This document shows, piece after piece, positions 1 to 11,400 of a stretch of DNA of 64,000 nt. Under the pieces are notes generated by a model. It ran no database searches, was not told where the DNA came from, and saw only the letters and a list, made by a program, of their open reading frames with translations. The translations under genes were made by a program, and so were the position numbers. Position 1 is the stretch's first letter. Each line of letters starts with the position of its first letter. Source of the stretch: Azolla caroliniana (taxonomy: Eukaryota; Polypodiophyta); the NCBI GenBank assembly GCA_043228905.1, contig JBHGNT010000007.1:1736001-1800000 (forward strand). The letters run 5' to 3'.

Positions 1-1310
1 AACACTTGGAGGGAACAGCCACCGCGGTGGTTGATAATTCCACTTCACTTTACCATCCATTATCTGCAGCATCGAAGAACCGCTCCATTTTCGAAGGAAT
101 CGAGCTCTAGCTTCTTCACTTGCATCAGATGGCCCTTGAAGACTTTCAAACTCACCTCGCAACGTAGAAATAAGATTAAACCAGATCATCATTAAATTCT
201 CAGCCGGTGGGGTTCGTTTACCTGCGAGGGTCTCCTTGCACCGAGATACCCACACTAGCCAGACCATAAGGCCGACCACTAATACCCATATGTCCACGTA
301 GCGTTCCTGTAAGAAGAATAAACCTCCTTGCGTGGCTAGTTGCATAGATCCTTGCTTCACCATTAAAGAAGGACTGTTTCCATCCCACCCTTGAAACCAC
401 GAGGCCGATTCAGTGGCCAGCCAAGTGATTGTTGCGCTCGATACATGAACCTCAACCCCAAAACGAGCCAAGATTCTTAAGCTCCTCAACCAGATTTCTT
501 GTGCTCGTGGGCAGCACCACAAACAATGAGCGATGTCCTCCAAGCTCGCACTACACGCCTTGCAACCACTCATGCCACCTCTATTCCCAAGCCACTCTCC
601 CGTTGGAACAGCCCGATGGGTGATTAACCAGAAAAACACTTTGATCCGCTCGGGAAGGGATGAGTTCCATATCCTGCTCCTGGTTCTATCCACGAAGACT
701 GAATCGATAGCTGCATGGGTCCACTTGTTGGCACATTTCTCACGATACAAATCTAACTTTCTCCCCAAGCGTGTCGAGTATTCGAAGAAACCTAGTAATT
801 TAGCTTGTTCTCCCTTCCACCTATATTCAACGGGATCCCATTCTACGCGCTCGAGAGGCTTGCCTTCAACCACGTACAAGATCCAATCCTCCTCGACCTC
901 TTCGACTGGTGGATTCACCTTCCATTTCTTTCCGTGTCTTGCCACAATTCTAATAGGGTACCAGCCTGCACTTTCATCTAATAATCCCATCAGGACGGTC
1001 TTCCCACTCTTTCCTAGACCCCTGACATTGATAATATTTCCGATACCATCACATTGTCCAAACCATTCACCCTCTTCCTCATTACCAATAGGAAGCGAGG
1101 AGACAGCTGTATTGACTACGTCAAGCATCTTTCTGCCATTTCTGACCTTTCCCATGTCTTCATATAATTGATCACGATTATTGCCGGACAACCGCAGCCA
1201 ATCAGCCACCGAGTGTATCCCTTGACAATGCAATATAGCCCACGGCATGCGCTTGCTTTGTCTGAAAAGGTTGAATAGTATCAATAGGCCTTCTTGCCTT
1301 ATATAGAACC
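1..1310 (-). pseudogene. L1-type LINE ORF2, C-terminal part with zf-RVT domain (runs off window edge)
   Basis: Read on the minus strand, one frame stays open from about 1362 to base 1, where it leaves the window. It encodes the C-terminal part of a plant L1-type ORF2. The clearest piece is a zf-RVT zinc-binding region around 470-690, with RSRIWNSSLPERIKVFFWL, then GCKACS and AHCLWCC as the Cys/His ligands. Upstream of about 1310 the frame stays open only by chance: that stretch reads as an RTE-type LINE in another frame, so I put the L1 boundary near 1310. No reverse transcriptase core is present, so the copy is 5' truncated. Bases 1-682 match 50672-51353 without a gap and with only scattered substitutions. 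Confidence 0.8.
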
Positions 1311-2150
1311 CAACATTCAAGATTAATGTTTTCAATGTAATATTCTGATTGTGTCCTACCATTTTTCCAATGCTTCTTTAATAATTTTATTGACTTTTCC
1401 TCAATAACCACATAGTTCAAACATCGCTTAAAGGCTCTAAAAGATCATTCACATCTCATCTTTTGAACCATTTTTTGATGTCAGTTACCCAACCAAATAA
1501 GAGAATTTAGTTCTTGTGATTCTTGAGTAGTTTACATCCAACATTCCAAGCAATATGTGATCATCTATCATTTGGCATATTCTTAACATATATCTATGTA
1601 CTCTATATAGTGTCAATATCTCTATAGGTCAAGCACATGTTTCCAAGAGCATAACTTGATAGGAGTTAGTGGATTTAACTCCCAATTGTCTCCTTAAAAA
1701 CATCATTTGAATCTTTTCTCAATCTCATTCCGTGCATTTAAAGGGATAGCCTCCCCACACTCCTGCTCCATAAAGCAATACTTGTGTTATCATGCATTAA
1801 CTAACATTAGTTTCACTTCCTATCCATGAGTATCACTTTGGTTGCATTGATTTATCAACCAACTTGAAGTCTAGACTCAAAGCATGCACTCCATATATTT
1901 GTGACAAGTACACCAATACCAAGATACTTAAAGCGATGCACAAATTGTGCATGTTCTTCCTTATATGTAAGCATAGGGTATCAAAGAGGTTGGATGGTTC
2001 GCACTACAAACATTTTTGTTTTATCCACATTAATAGTTAGTCCATCACTTTGGCAAAATGCTCCATGTAATTGTTGCATACCATCAACACAATATAAAAA
2101 GATAATCACGTCATCCACATACATAGCAATAAGATATCTTGTTGCATAAG
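1202..2150 (-). pseudogene. RTE-clade LINE reverse transcriptase remnant
   Basis: The minus strand carries a degenerate RT C-terminus. It has a DDVIIFLYCVDG-like catalytic region near 2110-2145, then GLTINVDKTKMFVVRT, then FKYLGIGV, and ends with NYVVIEEKSIKLLKKHWKNG near 1360-1420. The order and wording match RTE-type plant LINEs (ADD motif, KTK motif, FKYLG motif). Several stops and frameshifts interrupt it, so it is dead. It ends close to where the L1 fragment at 1-1310 begins, which suggests that the L1 copy inserted into or joined this older element. A short overlap in coordinates is left because the exact junction cannot be fixed by eye. Confidence 0.65.
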
Positions 2151-2245
2151 TCCTAGATCATCTAATCCTTCTCTTTCAACACCATTCACTACTTCCAATT
2201 TATTGATGATAAACCAAAGAGTATAGAGTATAGGTGATAATAGTT

Positions 2246-2318
2246 ATCAGGTGGCTTAATGGTTAAGTCATTGGCATATGTACACACAAGTCACAAGTTC
2301 GAGCCTTTCCCATAGTGA
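2246..2318 (+). repeat. tRNA-like (SINE-head-like) segment
   Basis: The sequence has an A-box-like TGGCTTAATGGTTAA at its start and a B-box-like AAGTTCGAGCCT about 35 bases later. This is the arrangement of a Pol III promoter in a tRNA-derived SINE. No clean cloverleaf forms, and the element lies just before the fold-back LTR element. Confidence 0.4.
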
Positions 2319-2339
2319 CCATCACAAAATCCTTGTTCA

Positions 2340-3039
2340 TGTCACGATAACATACATTTTGGCTTACAAGGATTTGAACCCACAACCTCTTGGTATACGT
2401 GTCAAACCTTTAACCATTATGATAACATATATAATACATAATTATATTATTATTTATTATACGATATTTAGAGTTTTCTAGAACAATCTAAAATATTCCA
2501 TGATTATCTTAAATATCATAAATATCTAAAATACTCTAAAACATTGTAAAATACTCTATAAGGACCTATAAATAGGTGTCTATTCATTCATCAAAACTCA
2601 TTCAATTCAACACCAGTCTTCAGCCCCTTAGTCTACTCTTTGTAACCCTTGTTCTCTTATAATATAAACTCCTTTCCATTCCAAATTTTCTCTCTCTCTC
2701 TATACCTTCTATCTTCATCTTTTCCTATTTGTTCTCTCATTCTCTCAAGTCACGACAGTTTGAACCAAATTTGTTTTGATGAATGAGTAGACACCTATTT
2801 ATAGGTCCTTATGGAGTATTCTAGAATGTTCTAGAGTATTTTAGATATTTATGATATTTAAGATACTCATGGAATATTTTAGAATGTTCTAGAAAACTCT
2901 AAATATCGTATAATAACAAATAATATAATTATTATGACTATACATCGTATATGTTACCATAATGGTTAAAGGTTTGACACGTATACAAAGAGATTATGGG
3001 TTTGAATCCTTGTAAGCCAAAATCTATGTCATCATGACA
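2340..3039. mobile_element. Fold-back LTR element E1 (LTR followed by an inverted partial LTR)
   Basis: The element is 700 bp. It starts TGTCACGATAAC and ends ATCATGACA, and it is flanked by GTTCA (2335-2339) and ATTCA (3040-3044), a 5-bp duplication with one change. Bases 2340-2757 look like a complete LTR of 418 bp with a TATA-type CCTATAAATAGG and an end in GTCACGACA. Bases 2758-3039 repeat the first two thirds of that LTR in inverted orientation, so the arms form a long imperfect hairpin. Both arms carry TTCTAGAA motifs, and both outer ends carry a tRNA-like segment. There is no coding sequence. Confidence 0.8.
2819..2895. promoter_or_regulatory. Heat-shock-element-like clusters in the E1 right arm
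   Basis: At 2819-2836 the sequence reads TTC-ta-GAA-tg-TTC-ta-GAg, three perfect alternating pentamers and a fourth with one mismatch. A second GAA-TTC-GAA trimer lies at about 2881-2893. The TATA-like palindrome CCTATTTATAGG sits at 2794-2805, downstream in the LTR (minus) orientation. Matching the heat-shock factor consensus is seen; heat response is inferred. Confidence 0.6.
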
Positions 3040-3044
3040 ATTCA

Positions 3045-3849
3045 TAGCCTATATTCCGTTCATCAAGTGTGATAGCATATTGAATACGCTCATTTTATTA
3101 TGTTCCATTTTCCACTAACTGAGAGCCCATAGGTTTGTACTTGAAGTAGCAAAGTAGATAGAACCTTGTTTAACTTTGCATAATAGCTTTCATTCCCAAA
3201 CACATGTTTATCACCCACGTTTGTTACATGCTTTGTTGACATGAACTTTCGAAGGAGTCAACTCTACGAGATTTGTGATTTGAAGTATTCCTAACACAAT
3301 TTGAATCATCTCAATTTTCTTTCCATCCAAACACTATCATCTACCAACCTTTCCATTGTTTCCAATGTCTACATCCTGCTTTACCCTCTTAACAAAAGGC
3401 CCATCTTCCTTGGCATCAAGTGTTCCATTAACCTACCTCTCTCCTCCTGTTGCTAATGTATAGTTTCTCACATCCATAGTTTTAGGTTTACCTTATCCAC
3501 TGTGCTTGATTCTTTACTTATATGTGATTTAGATGACCTCGATTGGATTACTTTACTTCAGCTCACTTTCAACCTCGTAAATGCAATCCCTCAATTCATT
3601 TACGGTCCATTGAAAGTCTTTTCTACATTTCCTAACTTCACCTCAACACCAAACACTTCCTTAGCATCAGTTCTTGTTGCTTTGTTTTGACCAAAGCTTC
3701 CAACAGCCACTATGCATAGCCATCATCACTTTGACCTTCGAAGGCTCCTTCTCCAAAATCTTCCTTTATACCTTACCATTCCGAATCGGGCAACTTTCAT
3801 AGATAAGATTACCATTCCCAAAAGAGAATCTCCCAAGAGGCTACAACAA
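3045..3849. other. Gap without a recognisable gene
   Basis: AT-rich sequence. A minus-strand reading around 3500-3720 could be a decayed continuation of the J-domain pseudogene, but I could not align it to anything. Confidence 0.4.
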
Positions 3850-3850
3850 A

Positions 3851-4084
3851 AATGACCATGTGTGGGGGCATTCTCCTTGAAGCTATTAGCTTCAGATCTA
3901 CCTTTAAATGACCATTCATGGATGGTTTCTCCTTGAAACTACTGGCATGAGATACATCCATTCTCATAAGACCATTTTGGGGTGGGGTCTAATTGAAATT
4001 ATTTCTATGAGGATCCTTCCCCTTCAAATGACCGTTCCTGAATGGGTTCTTCTTCAAGCTATTAGTATAAGGATCCAACCTCAT
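3851..4084. repeat. Tandem repeat, four units of 56-60 bp
   Basis: Units start at 3851, 3907, 3967 and 4027 with AATGACC or AAGACC and contain TTGAAGCTATTAG-like and GGATCC-like blocks. On the minus strand they encode a repeated peptide of about 20 residues (for example SLKKNPFRNGHLKG). It is probably a former low-complexity part of the J-domain gene just upstream on that strand. Confidence 0.65.
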
Positions 4085-4477
4085 GATTTTATCATCTTGC
4101 GGTAAGGACAATAACAAAGTCCCACTAGACATAGGTACAACTTGTTTGGCTAGGGATGGATCATTGGATATGGGACAATTTAGGTTTTGAACCATATACA
4201 TACTCAGAAACTCAAGTTACATACCACATGATGAGCATGGGGTTCAAAATGTCTCTAGAATTGGCATTAATGACCTTGCAGCCAGAGGTTGGGACTGAGT
4301 ATTAACACGTGCTTTTAGGCCTCGGCCACAACCTTCACCTAGAATACCTTGAGAAAATGGAGGATCGATTGGTGACCTTGCTCTTCTTAGATCATTCTCG
4401 AATCCATGGAACTGGTACTTTTTGGGCAAATAGTACCTGAACCCTGAACAACATTCGATGATGATAGTTTGCCACGG

Positions 4478-4866
4478 CATCTTAAGTCATAAGCCGACTT
4501 ATTGGCCTCGTTAGAAAGGATTGTCCAGGCTCTGAAATGTATTTAAAAGCCGTTTCAGCTCCTAAAGACTTGTTCTTATCAGGATGCAAGACCAATGCAA
4601 GACTTCTGCACTGTTTCTTTATTGTAGATTCATCATCCGAAGATCAATTTGTAAAATACCATGTAAGTTGTGATCATCTCCTTGAAATTTCTTATGTGCA
4701 AAAATTTGGACATCCAAGACTGATGTAAATTGATCAATCCCATCAAGCTCCGGGAAAATCTGTCTTGACTTACGAGCAAACTCGTGGCACCTGAGAAGTC
4801 ATGTTGTAGAAATCTTGACTCTGTTATGCCTTTCGATCTTAGTGCCTCATTTTTATTACATTCCAT
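4478..4866 (-). pseudogene. Broken J-domain (DnaJ) gene of the plant large DnaJ/DUF3444-like type
   Basis: On the minus strand the ATG at 4866-4864 opens MECNKNEALRSKGI and HDFSGA, the usual N-terminus of plant nuclear-type J proteins. A frameshift near 4793 leads to a second frame with FARKSRQIFPELDGID and TSVLDVQIF. A stop near 4620 and another shift lead to LALVLHPDKNKS, with the HPD tripeptide at 4578-4586, then ETAFKYISE. One more shift leads to AWTILSNEANKSAYDL near 4480-4530. The HPD motif, which in working J proteins stimulates Hsp70 ATPase, is kept, but at least three frame breaks and one stop destroy the protein. I see no C-terminal DUF3444 downstream. The gene kept an upstream leader, so it may be a decayed gene and not a processed retrocopy. 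Confidence 0.75.
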
Positions 4867-5667
4867 GCCTAACTCTGCTACCTCTTGATAGTCTGGTAAA
4901 GAAGAATAACCTAAAACACTTCAAAAACAGGTCTTGGTAAATAATGCAACCCTAATCCTAAAAGGGAGAAATGTTCTTTAAAGCCCTAAAACGGCTTAAA
5001 ACAAGGGATTACCAAGAAGTACAAATATAGCCCTAATCAAACCCTCACTATCTCTAAAATCTAAATGTAATTTGAAATATGGGATATTCCAACACATCAA
5101 ACCCTAATATCTCTTCATAGTCTAGTGAAGAAAAATAACCTAAAACACTTCAAAAACAAGGGTTTCCGAGAAGTACAGATATAGGGCATTCCAAATATTG
5201 CCAGGAAAAATAACCTAAAACACTTCAAAAACAAGGGTTTCCGAGAAGTACAGATATAGAGCATTCCAAATATTGCCAGGAAAAATAACCTAAAACACTT
5301 CAAAAACAGGGGATCGTCTCTAGAATTAAGATGATACTTGAAATACAGGGCATTCCGATGCATCCAACCCTAATCCTTTCCCTAAAGCACTTGGAAATAA
5401 ATCATGTCACGGAATGTAAGCTTGACCCTAGCCCTAACCTACACAAAAAGCTAAAACACTAATGACAAAGCTGAGCCAAAAATAAATGAAACACTTGGAA
5501 ACAGAGCATGCAAAGGAATGCAGCCGAACCCTAAGCCTAAAAAAAAAACTTAGAAACAGGATATACCAAAGAATGAAACCTAACCCTAAACCCTGCAAAT
5601 AAACCTAAATCTTAAATTGGACATATGGTAATGCAAAGAAGAAGAAAACCCTGAAATGAGAACGAGA
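4867..5667 (-). other. Probable former 5' leader of the J-domain pseudogene, telobox-rich
   Basis: This stretch, read on the minus strand, holds many TTAGGGTT-type telobox motifs (seen on + as AACCCTAA near 4950, 5036, 5100, 5365, 5425, 5528 and 5582). Such motifs are common in plant leaders and first introns of housekeeping genes, and the PP2C leader in this window has the same look. There is no coding sequence. Confidence 0.5.
5131..5310. repeat. 75-bp tandem repeat (2.4 units)
   Basis: Units start at 5131, 5206 and 5281 with AAAAATAACCTAAAACACTT and are nearly identical. A diverged fragment of the same unit lies at 4906-4930. Confidence 0.85.
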
Positions 5668-6540
5668 CATTTATTGAAAATAGATTCTAAATTGGAATGG
5701 CATGAGAAAAGTCTGAACAAATCTAACCATGGCAAACACACACAGATTCAATATACTACTACTTACGAGAGAAGAATGAGAGCGATGAAGAGCAGTTGTC
5801 ACTAATGTTTTGTGTCGTTGTTGGGATGTGAATCGCCATGGCGATTGAGGAAAACACAGCTTCCTCTTTAGAGATTTGTGTAGAAGAGAAGCTGGATACA
5901 GCCATTTGTTTTTCTCAGGAACAAACAGGATGTCTTCCTGTATGCCCCCACCATGCATTCCCATTAATTCCGAAAATGCCCACATGATCAATCACAAGTC
6001 AACTAATTCTGTGACATATGTCCACACATCTCTCCACTTCGATCAGAAAATGCGGCATTTTCTCTAACATTTCATTCCGATCCGGTTCGAGGATCGGGGA
6101 TCGGGGATCAGGGATCAGGATACCCCTATACATCTCTGACATTCCATTCCGATCGAGATGCCCCACACATTGGTTGTTTCGACCAGGTATGTTTCTTGGC
6201 CAGGGACACCCTGCCCCAACCACTCGAGCCATTCATTATAGGAGGCTCTATTGGTATCATCCTTTTTTCTCACTTATGTATATGTTTTATGTCCACGCAT
6301 ACATCTGTACATTGTCATTGCATTGGGAGATGTTTATGTATGTACCCCAATGCCCATTTTCCATTCCAATAAGAAATACATTCCCTTTTTGTATAGAGTA
6401 ATCATTTGGAGCAATAATATGGGACTTGATATCATGCCCTTCATTAATTGAGAGAGAGAGAGAGAGAGGAAGAAGAAGAAGGGCAAGAAGAAGAAGAAGA
6501 AGAATTAGGGAAGAAGAGGAGGAAGAGAGAATGCTTTTTC
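5668..6540. other. Gap: no gene recognised; short GGGATC-type repeat
   Basis: A minus-strand open frame at 5671-5991 has no family resemblance that I can see. At 6090-6122 a 7-bp unit close to GGGATCR is repeated about four times. A GA/GAA-rich tract at 6450-6530 precedes the LINE and may be its 5'UTR. Confidence 0.4.
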
Positions 6541-7239
6541 TCTTTCTCTTTCTCTCATGATGGTGACTGAAGATATCAATTTGAAGAAACAGAAGATTGA
6601 TCATCCGAATCAGCAAAAGGAGGATATAGATATGGTGCAGAAGCCATCATATGCCCAAGTTGTTGTTGAAGGGGAGGAAGTGGCGATGAGTGATCAATAT
6701 TGGGAGACGATCCATGCTATTGCAAACCAAGTGTTACATGACGTGCTACCCGATGATGAAGAGATTTTGGTGGACACAATGACTGATGATATTGTGTAGG
6801 TGGAGCTGCCTCGCAAGGACATCTTGAAGGCCTATTCCATGTTCCATGATCGAGGTATTATTTGTTTCTTTATTGTAAAAATTCCCCTAGTTGATTGGGT
6901 ATGTCAATGGTTAAATGGGTAGAAATACTGTGGAAGATGTGTATAAAGGTCCAAGAGGTTTTTTTTAGGTTATATTTAGTACTGAAGAACAAAGAGATAG
7001 ATTATTATCTCGTATCCCAGTTTTCTTCAATAATAAGTTGGTATACATTGTTCCATGGCGACCATTAACAAAATTTGAAGAGATTTTGAAGCAGGAGTGT
7101 CCAATATGGGTTGAAGTAGAGTGTAAATTCTCATTTTTGTGGCCCAATATACAAAGTGTAATGGAACAACTTGGAAAAGTGATAGTTGCTCCATATCAAA
7201 AAACGCGTAATAGATATAGGTTGTCAGAACCAAGAGAGA

Positions 7240-7672
7240 AGGTAAAGTGATAGAAGAAATATATAAAGAGATCATAAGAAGAGGAATGAAATGATAAGAG
7301 AAGAATGAATGTATTAAAGTAGAATAAGAATGGATACAAGATAGGCGATGAGAGCTTAAGACTGGTGTTGATTCGAATTGGTTTGAGAAGAATTGTATGT
7401 CCATATTTATAGGTTCCTATAGAATAGCCTAGTGATTTCTATAATGTTCTAGAATGTTCTAGACCTAGAATATTCTAAGATGTTCTAGGATATTCTAGAA
7501 TGTTCTAGAATGTTCTAGAACATTTACAATATCAATCTATTATAAGAAGTAGCTTTTATTATTTAATATAATCATATATTATCTTAATGGTTAGGTTCTT
7601 GATTATGTATTACAAGGTCTTGGGTTCAAGCCCAAGTGTAGCCACATAATGTTCACGGATTCATGGGATAGG
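7240..7672 (-). mobile_element. Solo LTR-like insertion E4 in LINE ORF1, with a dense heat-shock-element array
   Basis: About 430 bp interrupts ORF1 between codons for LSEPREKV and MY. Read on the minus strand it has the plan of the E1 LTR: a tRNA-like start (B-box-like GGGTTCAAGCCC on + at 7621-7632), TTCTAGAA repeats, a TATA-type CTATAAATATGG at about 7397-7412, then an AACACCAGTCTT-type block near 7360. AGGTA on the left and AGGTT on the right could be the target duplication. The ends are not clean TG...CA, so boundaries are good to about 10 bases. Confidence 0.6.
7446..7520. promoter_or_regulatory. Perfect heat-shock-element array in the E4 LTR
   Basis: Bases 7493-7520 are six perfect alternating pentamers, TTC-ta-GAA-tg-TTC-ta-GAA-tg-TTC-ta-GAA. 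They are extended to the left by TTC-ta-GGA at 7483-7490 and by further TTCTAGA units back to 7446. The array lies about 40-110 bp upstream of the LTR TATA box in the minus orientation. Function is inferred from the consensus. Confidence 0.7.
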
Positions 7673-8434
7673 TTATGTATTAGTTGTGGAATACAACTAA
7701 GAAGAATCCGTTGTGGTTAAATATAAAATCGGAGGAAATGCGGTCATTTCGTTGCCAATTGCATTGGGGTTCATTTGCTGGTCATTGTTTTAAATGTGGT
7801 GGATTGGGTCATTTTATGGCTGAATGTCAACAAATACCAGTTGGTGAGGGTTCTAATACCCCTTGTTGTGATATGGTAATGCTAAATCGAGTAACGCAAG
7901 AACATGAGAGGAACAAAAGTCAGGAGGTAAATATAGGTAAAGAAAACACTATAGTGCCTTCGGAGCAAAAAAGTAAACGTGTTGTAGAAGAAGTGTTAGA
8001 AGAGTCTGAAATAGAGGAAAGACCTTGGACCAAGGTTGGTGCTAATGGAAGGTTCTCAAGTTATCATAAGGAGAATGTTCCATTAAAACAAAGACAAGAA
8101 CTCATAGGTTCATCTAGCAATCCTATGGGGTTATCAAAGGTGATTTCCAATCAATCTCAACGAAAATCAAAACCTTGGCATAAGTCTCAATATCAATCAA
8201 ATCAAGGATCAAGACCTTTTAACCTTAGATTTGATCAAATTGGTAAAAACTCATTTCCCCATTAGAGAAGCCACTTTGGAAAGGAGGTAATTCAAGAGTC
8301 ATAGAGGCATCAGTCCATAACCAACTACCATATGTACAAAATGCTTTTGCAGTCTTGAGTGATTATTTTGGAGATATCCCAGAGATATTAGCTCAATGGG
8401 AACACGATCAGGTTTTGAAGAAGTAACCTAATTA

Positions 8435-11400
8435 ATGTTGATGAAGATAGTCACGTGGAATGTAAGGTGTGTTTGTTCTCCTTCTAAGAAGTTTGGTATG
8501 TGGAAAAATGTTTTTGAGGGGCAATGAGATATATTGTGTGCAGTAAAGCATAAGGACCATGCTAAATCTAGGTCTTTTATTCAGCATAATGGGTATCATG
8601 TCTGTTATGCGAGTGTCACTAGTGGACTTTATTCATGTGTAATTCTTATTGTTAATGATACCTTGCAACCAATAGTAGTTCAAAGTGATATACATGGTCG
8701 GTACATAGTGGTTAATTTTAGTTATAAAGAAGAAAGGATTTGGATTGTTGGTATTTATGCACCAAATGAAGTCTCTCAACGTATTGAACTTTGGCAACAT
8801 TTGAATGAAGTTCTTAGTAATGGAAATCTAGGATTATTATTGGGTGATTTCAATATGTGTTCAAAGGTGGGGCAATCTACTTCGATGCATAGTTTGATGG
8901 ATGCTCCAAAAAGAGCGGTTTGGGACTTATTTGCAATAGAGGTTTTGAAGTATGATGCATGGCTTTGGATTAATGGAACAGATTCTAGGTATACTTTCCA
9001 ATCCACACAATTCAGATCAACATGGAGTAGGTTGGATCGCATATATATAATGCATGATGAAAGGTTTTTGCCAGAAGTGTTGATTATGCAGGTATATAGA
9101 GGTATTGCATCGTCTTATCATTTTCCAGTTATCTTGGAATGCACACATCAAGGGGTGGATGGTTTTAAAGCTTTATTGGGAAGACAATCGCTTAGATTTA
9201 ATTCTTCTTTTCTTGAGCATGAAAGTTTCAGGCATGCTATGGGACAGCTAGTGGGAGAATTTAGAAGACAAGTTAACATTGGTGGTGCTTCTTCCTGGGA
9301 TATTTGCGTTTCTAATATTCAACGGTTTGCTCGACATTATGGGATTTCTCAAGCAATTGTACATAAACAAAAAGTGAGATCACTCCAACCATTATTACAT
9401 AGGTGTAATGCTTTGTTGGTCTCAAGCCCGGTGGATAACGTATTATTGGATATTCAAGTTACATTGAATCAAGCACTACAAGATCTTGAGGTCAGAAGTT
9501 ATCAACAGTTTCGGGTGAGGGACAAGAAACAAGAGGTATATGATCATAACTCTGTCTCACATAAATTCTTTCATGGGTTACATGCATCTCATGCCAGAAT
9601 GGATGTGGTACACATAGAAGTTGATGGAACTTTGAGTACAAATCCACAAGTAATTATTGATAATTGTATTCAACATTTTACAAAATTTCTAGGTCATGAA
9701 AGTATTCTAGATAATGATATGAAAGAAGCATGAGCAATGTTTTTTCAATCCATCAAGGCAATGTTAGGCAACAGGTTGTGATGAGTATAGAAGAGGACAT
9801 AAGAGAAGAAGAGGTGGAGTATGTCTTATCACATCTTGCAAATGATAAAAGTCCAAGTTGGGATGGAATTACGAATGAGTTTTTTAAATCATTTGTTCAA
9901 GATCTTAAAGGGCCCCTTACGACAATCTTTCAAGAAGTGTGGAGTTCTGGTAACATGCCTAATTCCTGGAAGATTGGGCTCATCAAACTTATACCTAAAG
10001 TTGCTTCTCCTACTTCATTTGGTCAATGGAGGTCAATATCATTAATGGGTGGTTTATACAAGATTTTTACCAAAGTAATTGCCAATCGACTTCAAAAGGT
10101 ATTACCCTCTATTGTACATCCTATGCAATATGGATTTATTACATGAAGGGACATCCTTCATAACATTTTAAATGTTCAAATGGTTCTGGATTATGCGAAG
10201 GAATCAAAACAAGAAATTGTTATGATACAATTGGATATTGAGAAGGCTTATGATCATGTCAATTGGTCATTTCTTGCCCAACTTATGTTTGAGATGGGTT
10301 TTAGTACAAGGATGTCTTGACTCTCATTTATGTTGGGATTAGGTGCAATGTCACATGTCATGTTAAATGGTGGAGTGACTAAGGCAATATCATTAACAAG
10401 GTCAGTGAGACAAGGATGTCCATTGAGTCCATTATTATTTGCCATTGTTACCCACCCAATTTTGGTTAAAATGCGTGAGTTAGCGATATGTCGAGATATA
10501 GTGGGACTTGTTTTATCCTCTGGGAATCAGATGATAGCTCAAGCATTGGCAGATGATTCTTTTTTGTTTCTCAAGGCGCATCCCAATAACATAGCCAAAG
10601 CCATGGAGGTGTGGAAGGTGTTTGCCTTAGCATCAGGTTTACATATTAATATGCACAAGTCATTGTTGATTAGATGCACTGAACAAGATTTGATTAATCT
10701 TCGTTGGAGTGGCCGAATATTAGATAAAGGGAAGATTTGTTGGCATTTGGGCTACCCGATTGGTGTGGATATTTCACCAAATCAAAGCTTGACTTGGATT
10801 TCTTGAACCATAGCAGATAAATTTATATATTGGAAGTCCCAAGCTTGGTCATTTGCTACTCGTCTCAAAGTGGTGCAAGCAATTCTGATTCTGATGATTT
10901 CATATTTTTTGCCTTTGTTACCTTGGACAAAGAAATCACTTGATCACTTGGCTCGTGCTCTTAGGTATACGTTATGGAAGAAAGACTCCAAATTTGGTAT
11001 CAATTGGGTTTCATGGCCTCATATATGTACCCCAAAACATTTAGGAGGAGCCGGTTTACTCAATTTGGAAGATCATCTGGTTGCTCGAAGGTTTAGTCTC
11101 TTGAAAGAGATGTGTTCAGGTTCTCAACCATGGGCAGAGATAATTTGTTATTTTGTGGAGCAAGTGGGGATACAACATGGTAAAACAAAAATTAGAACTT
11201 CATGGTGGCATGTTATTAATAGCACTCAATCATTTAGATGTTCAACATCTACTATTGTTCAACATTTAGTGGTCTCTTGGCAAAAAAGTTTGAAGTTGTT
11301 CAATTGGAAACCAACTGATTGTAGAAAATATTGCAACTCTTTGCCAGCAGAGGTGATACCATCTTCAAGATTATTACAATGGGATGGAAAAGACAATTTA

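Larger units (their letters stand above)
6557..8265 (+). pseudogene. LINE ORF1 (gag-like, CCHC zinc knuckle), interrupted
   Basis: ORF1 of plant L1 elements makes an RNA-binding protein that packages the element transcript. Here the N-terminal part starts at 6557 (MMVTEDINLKKQK). A TAG stop at 6797-6799 is followed by in-frame VELPRKDILKAY and later by PWRPLTKFEEILKQECPIW and IVAPYQKTRNRYRLSEPR, in the style of the DUF4283 region. An LTR insertion splits it at about 7240-7672. The rest resumes with LWLNIKSEEMRSFRC and a CCHC knuckle HCFKCGGLGHFMAEC (about 7786-7830), then a charged tail to the stop at 8263-8265. Confidence 0.75.

Noticed and set aside
533-1171. Long + strand open frame (212 codons)
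   Set aside because: It is the antisense shadow of the LINE ORF2 fragment on the minus strand, whose zf-RVT wording is clear.
5671-5991. Minus-strand open frame upstream of the J-domain pseudogene
   Set aside because: No family resemblance; it could be leader or chance, so I list it only as gap content.
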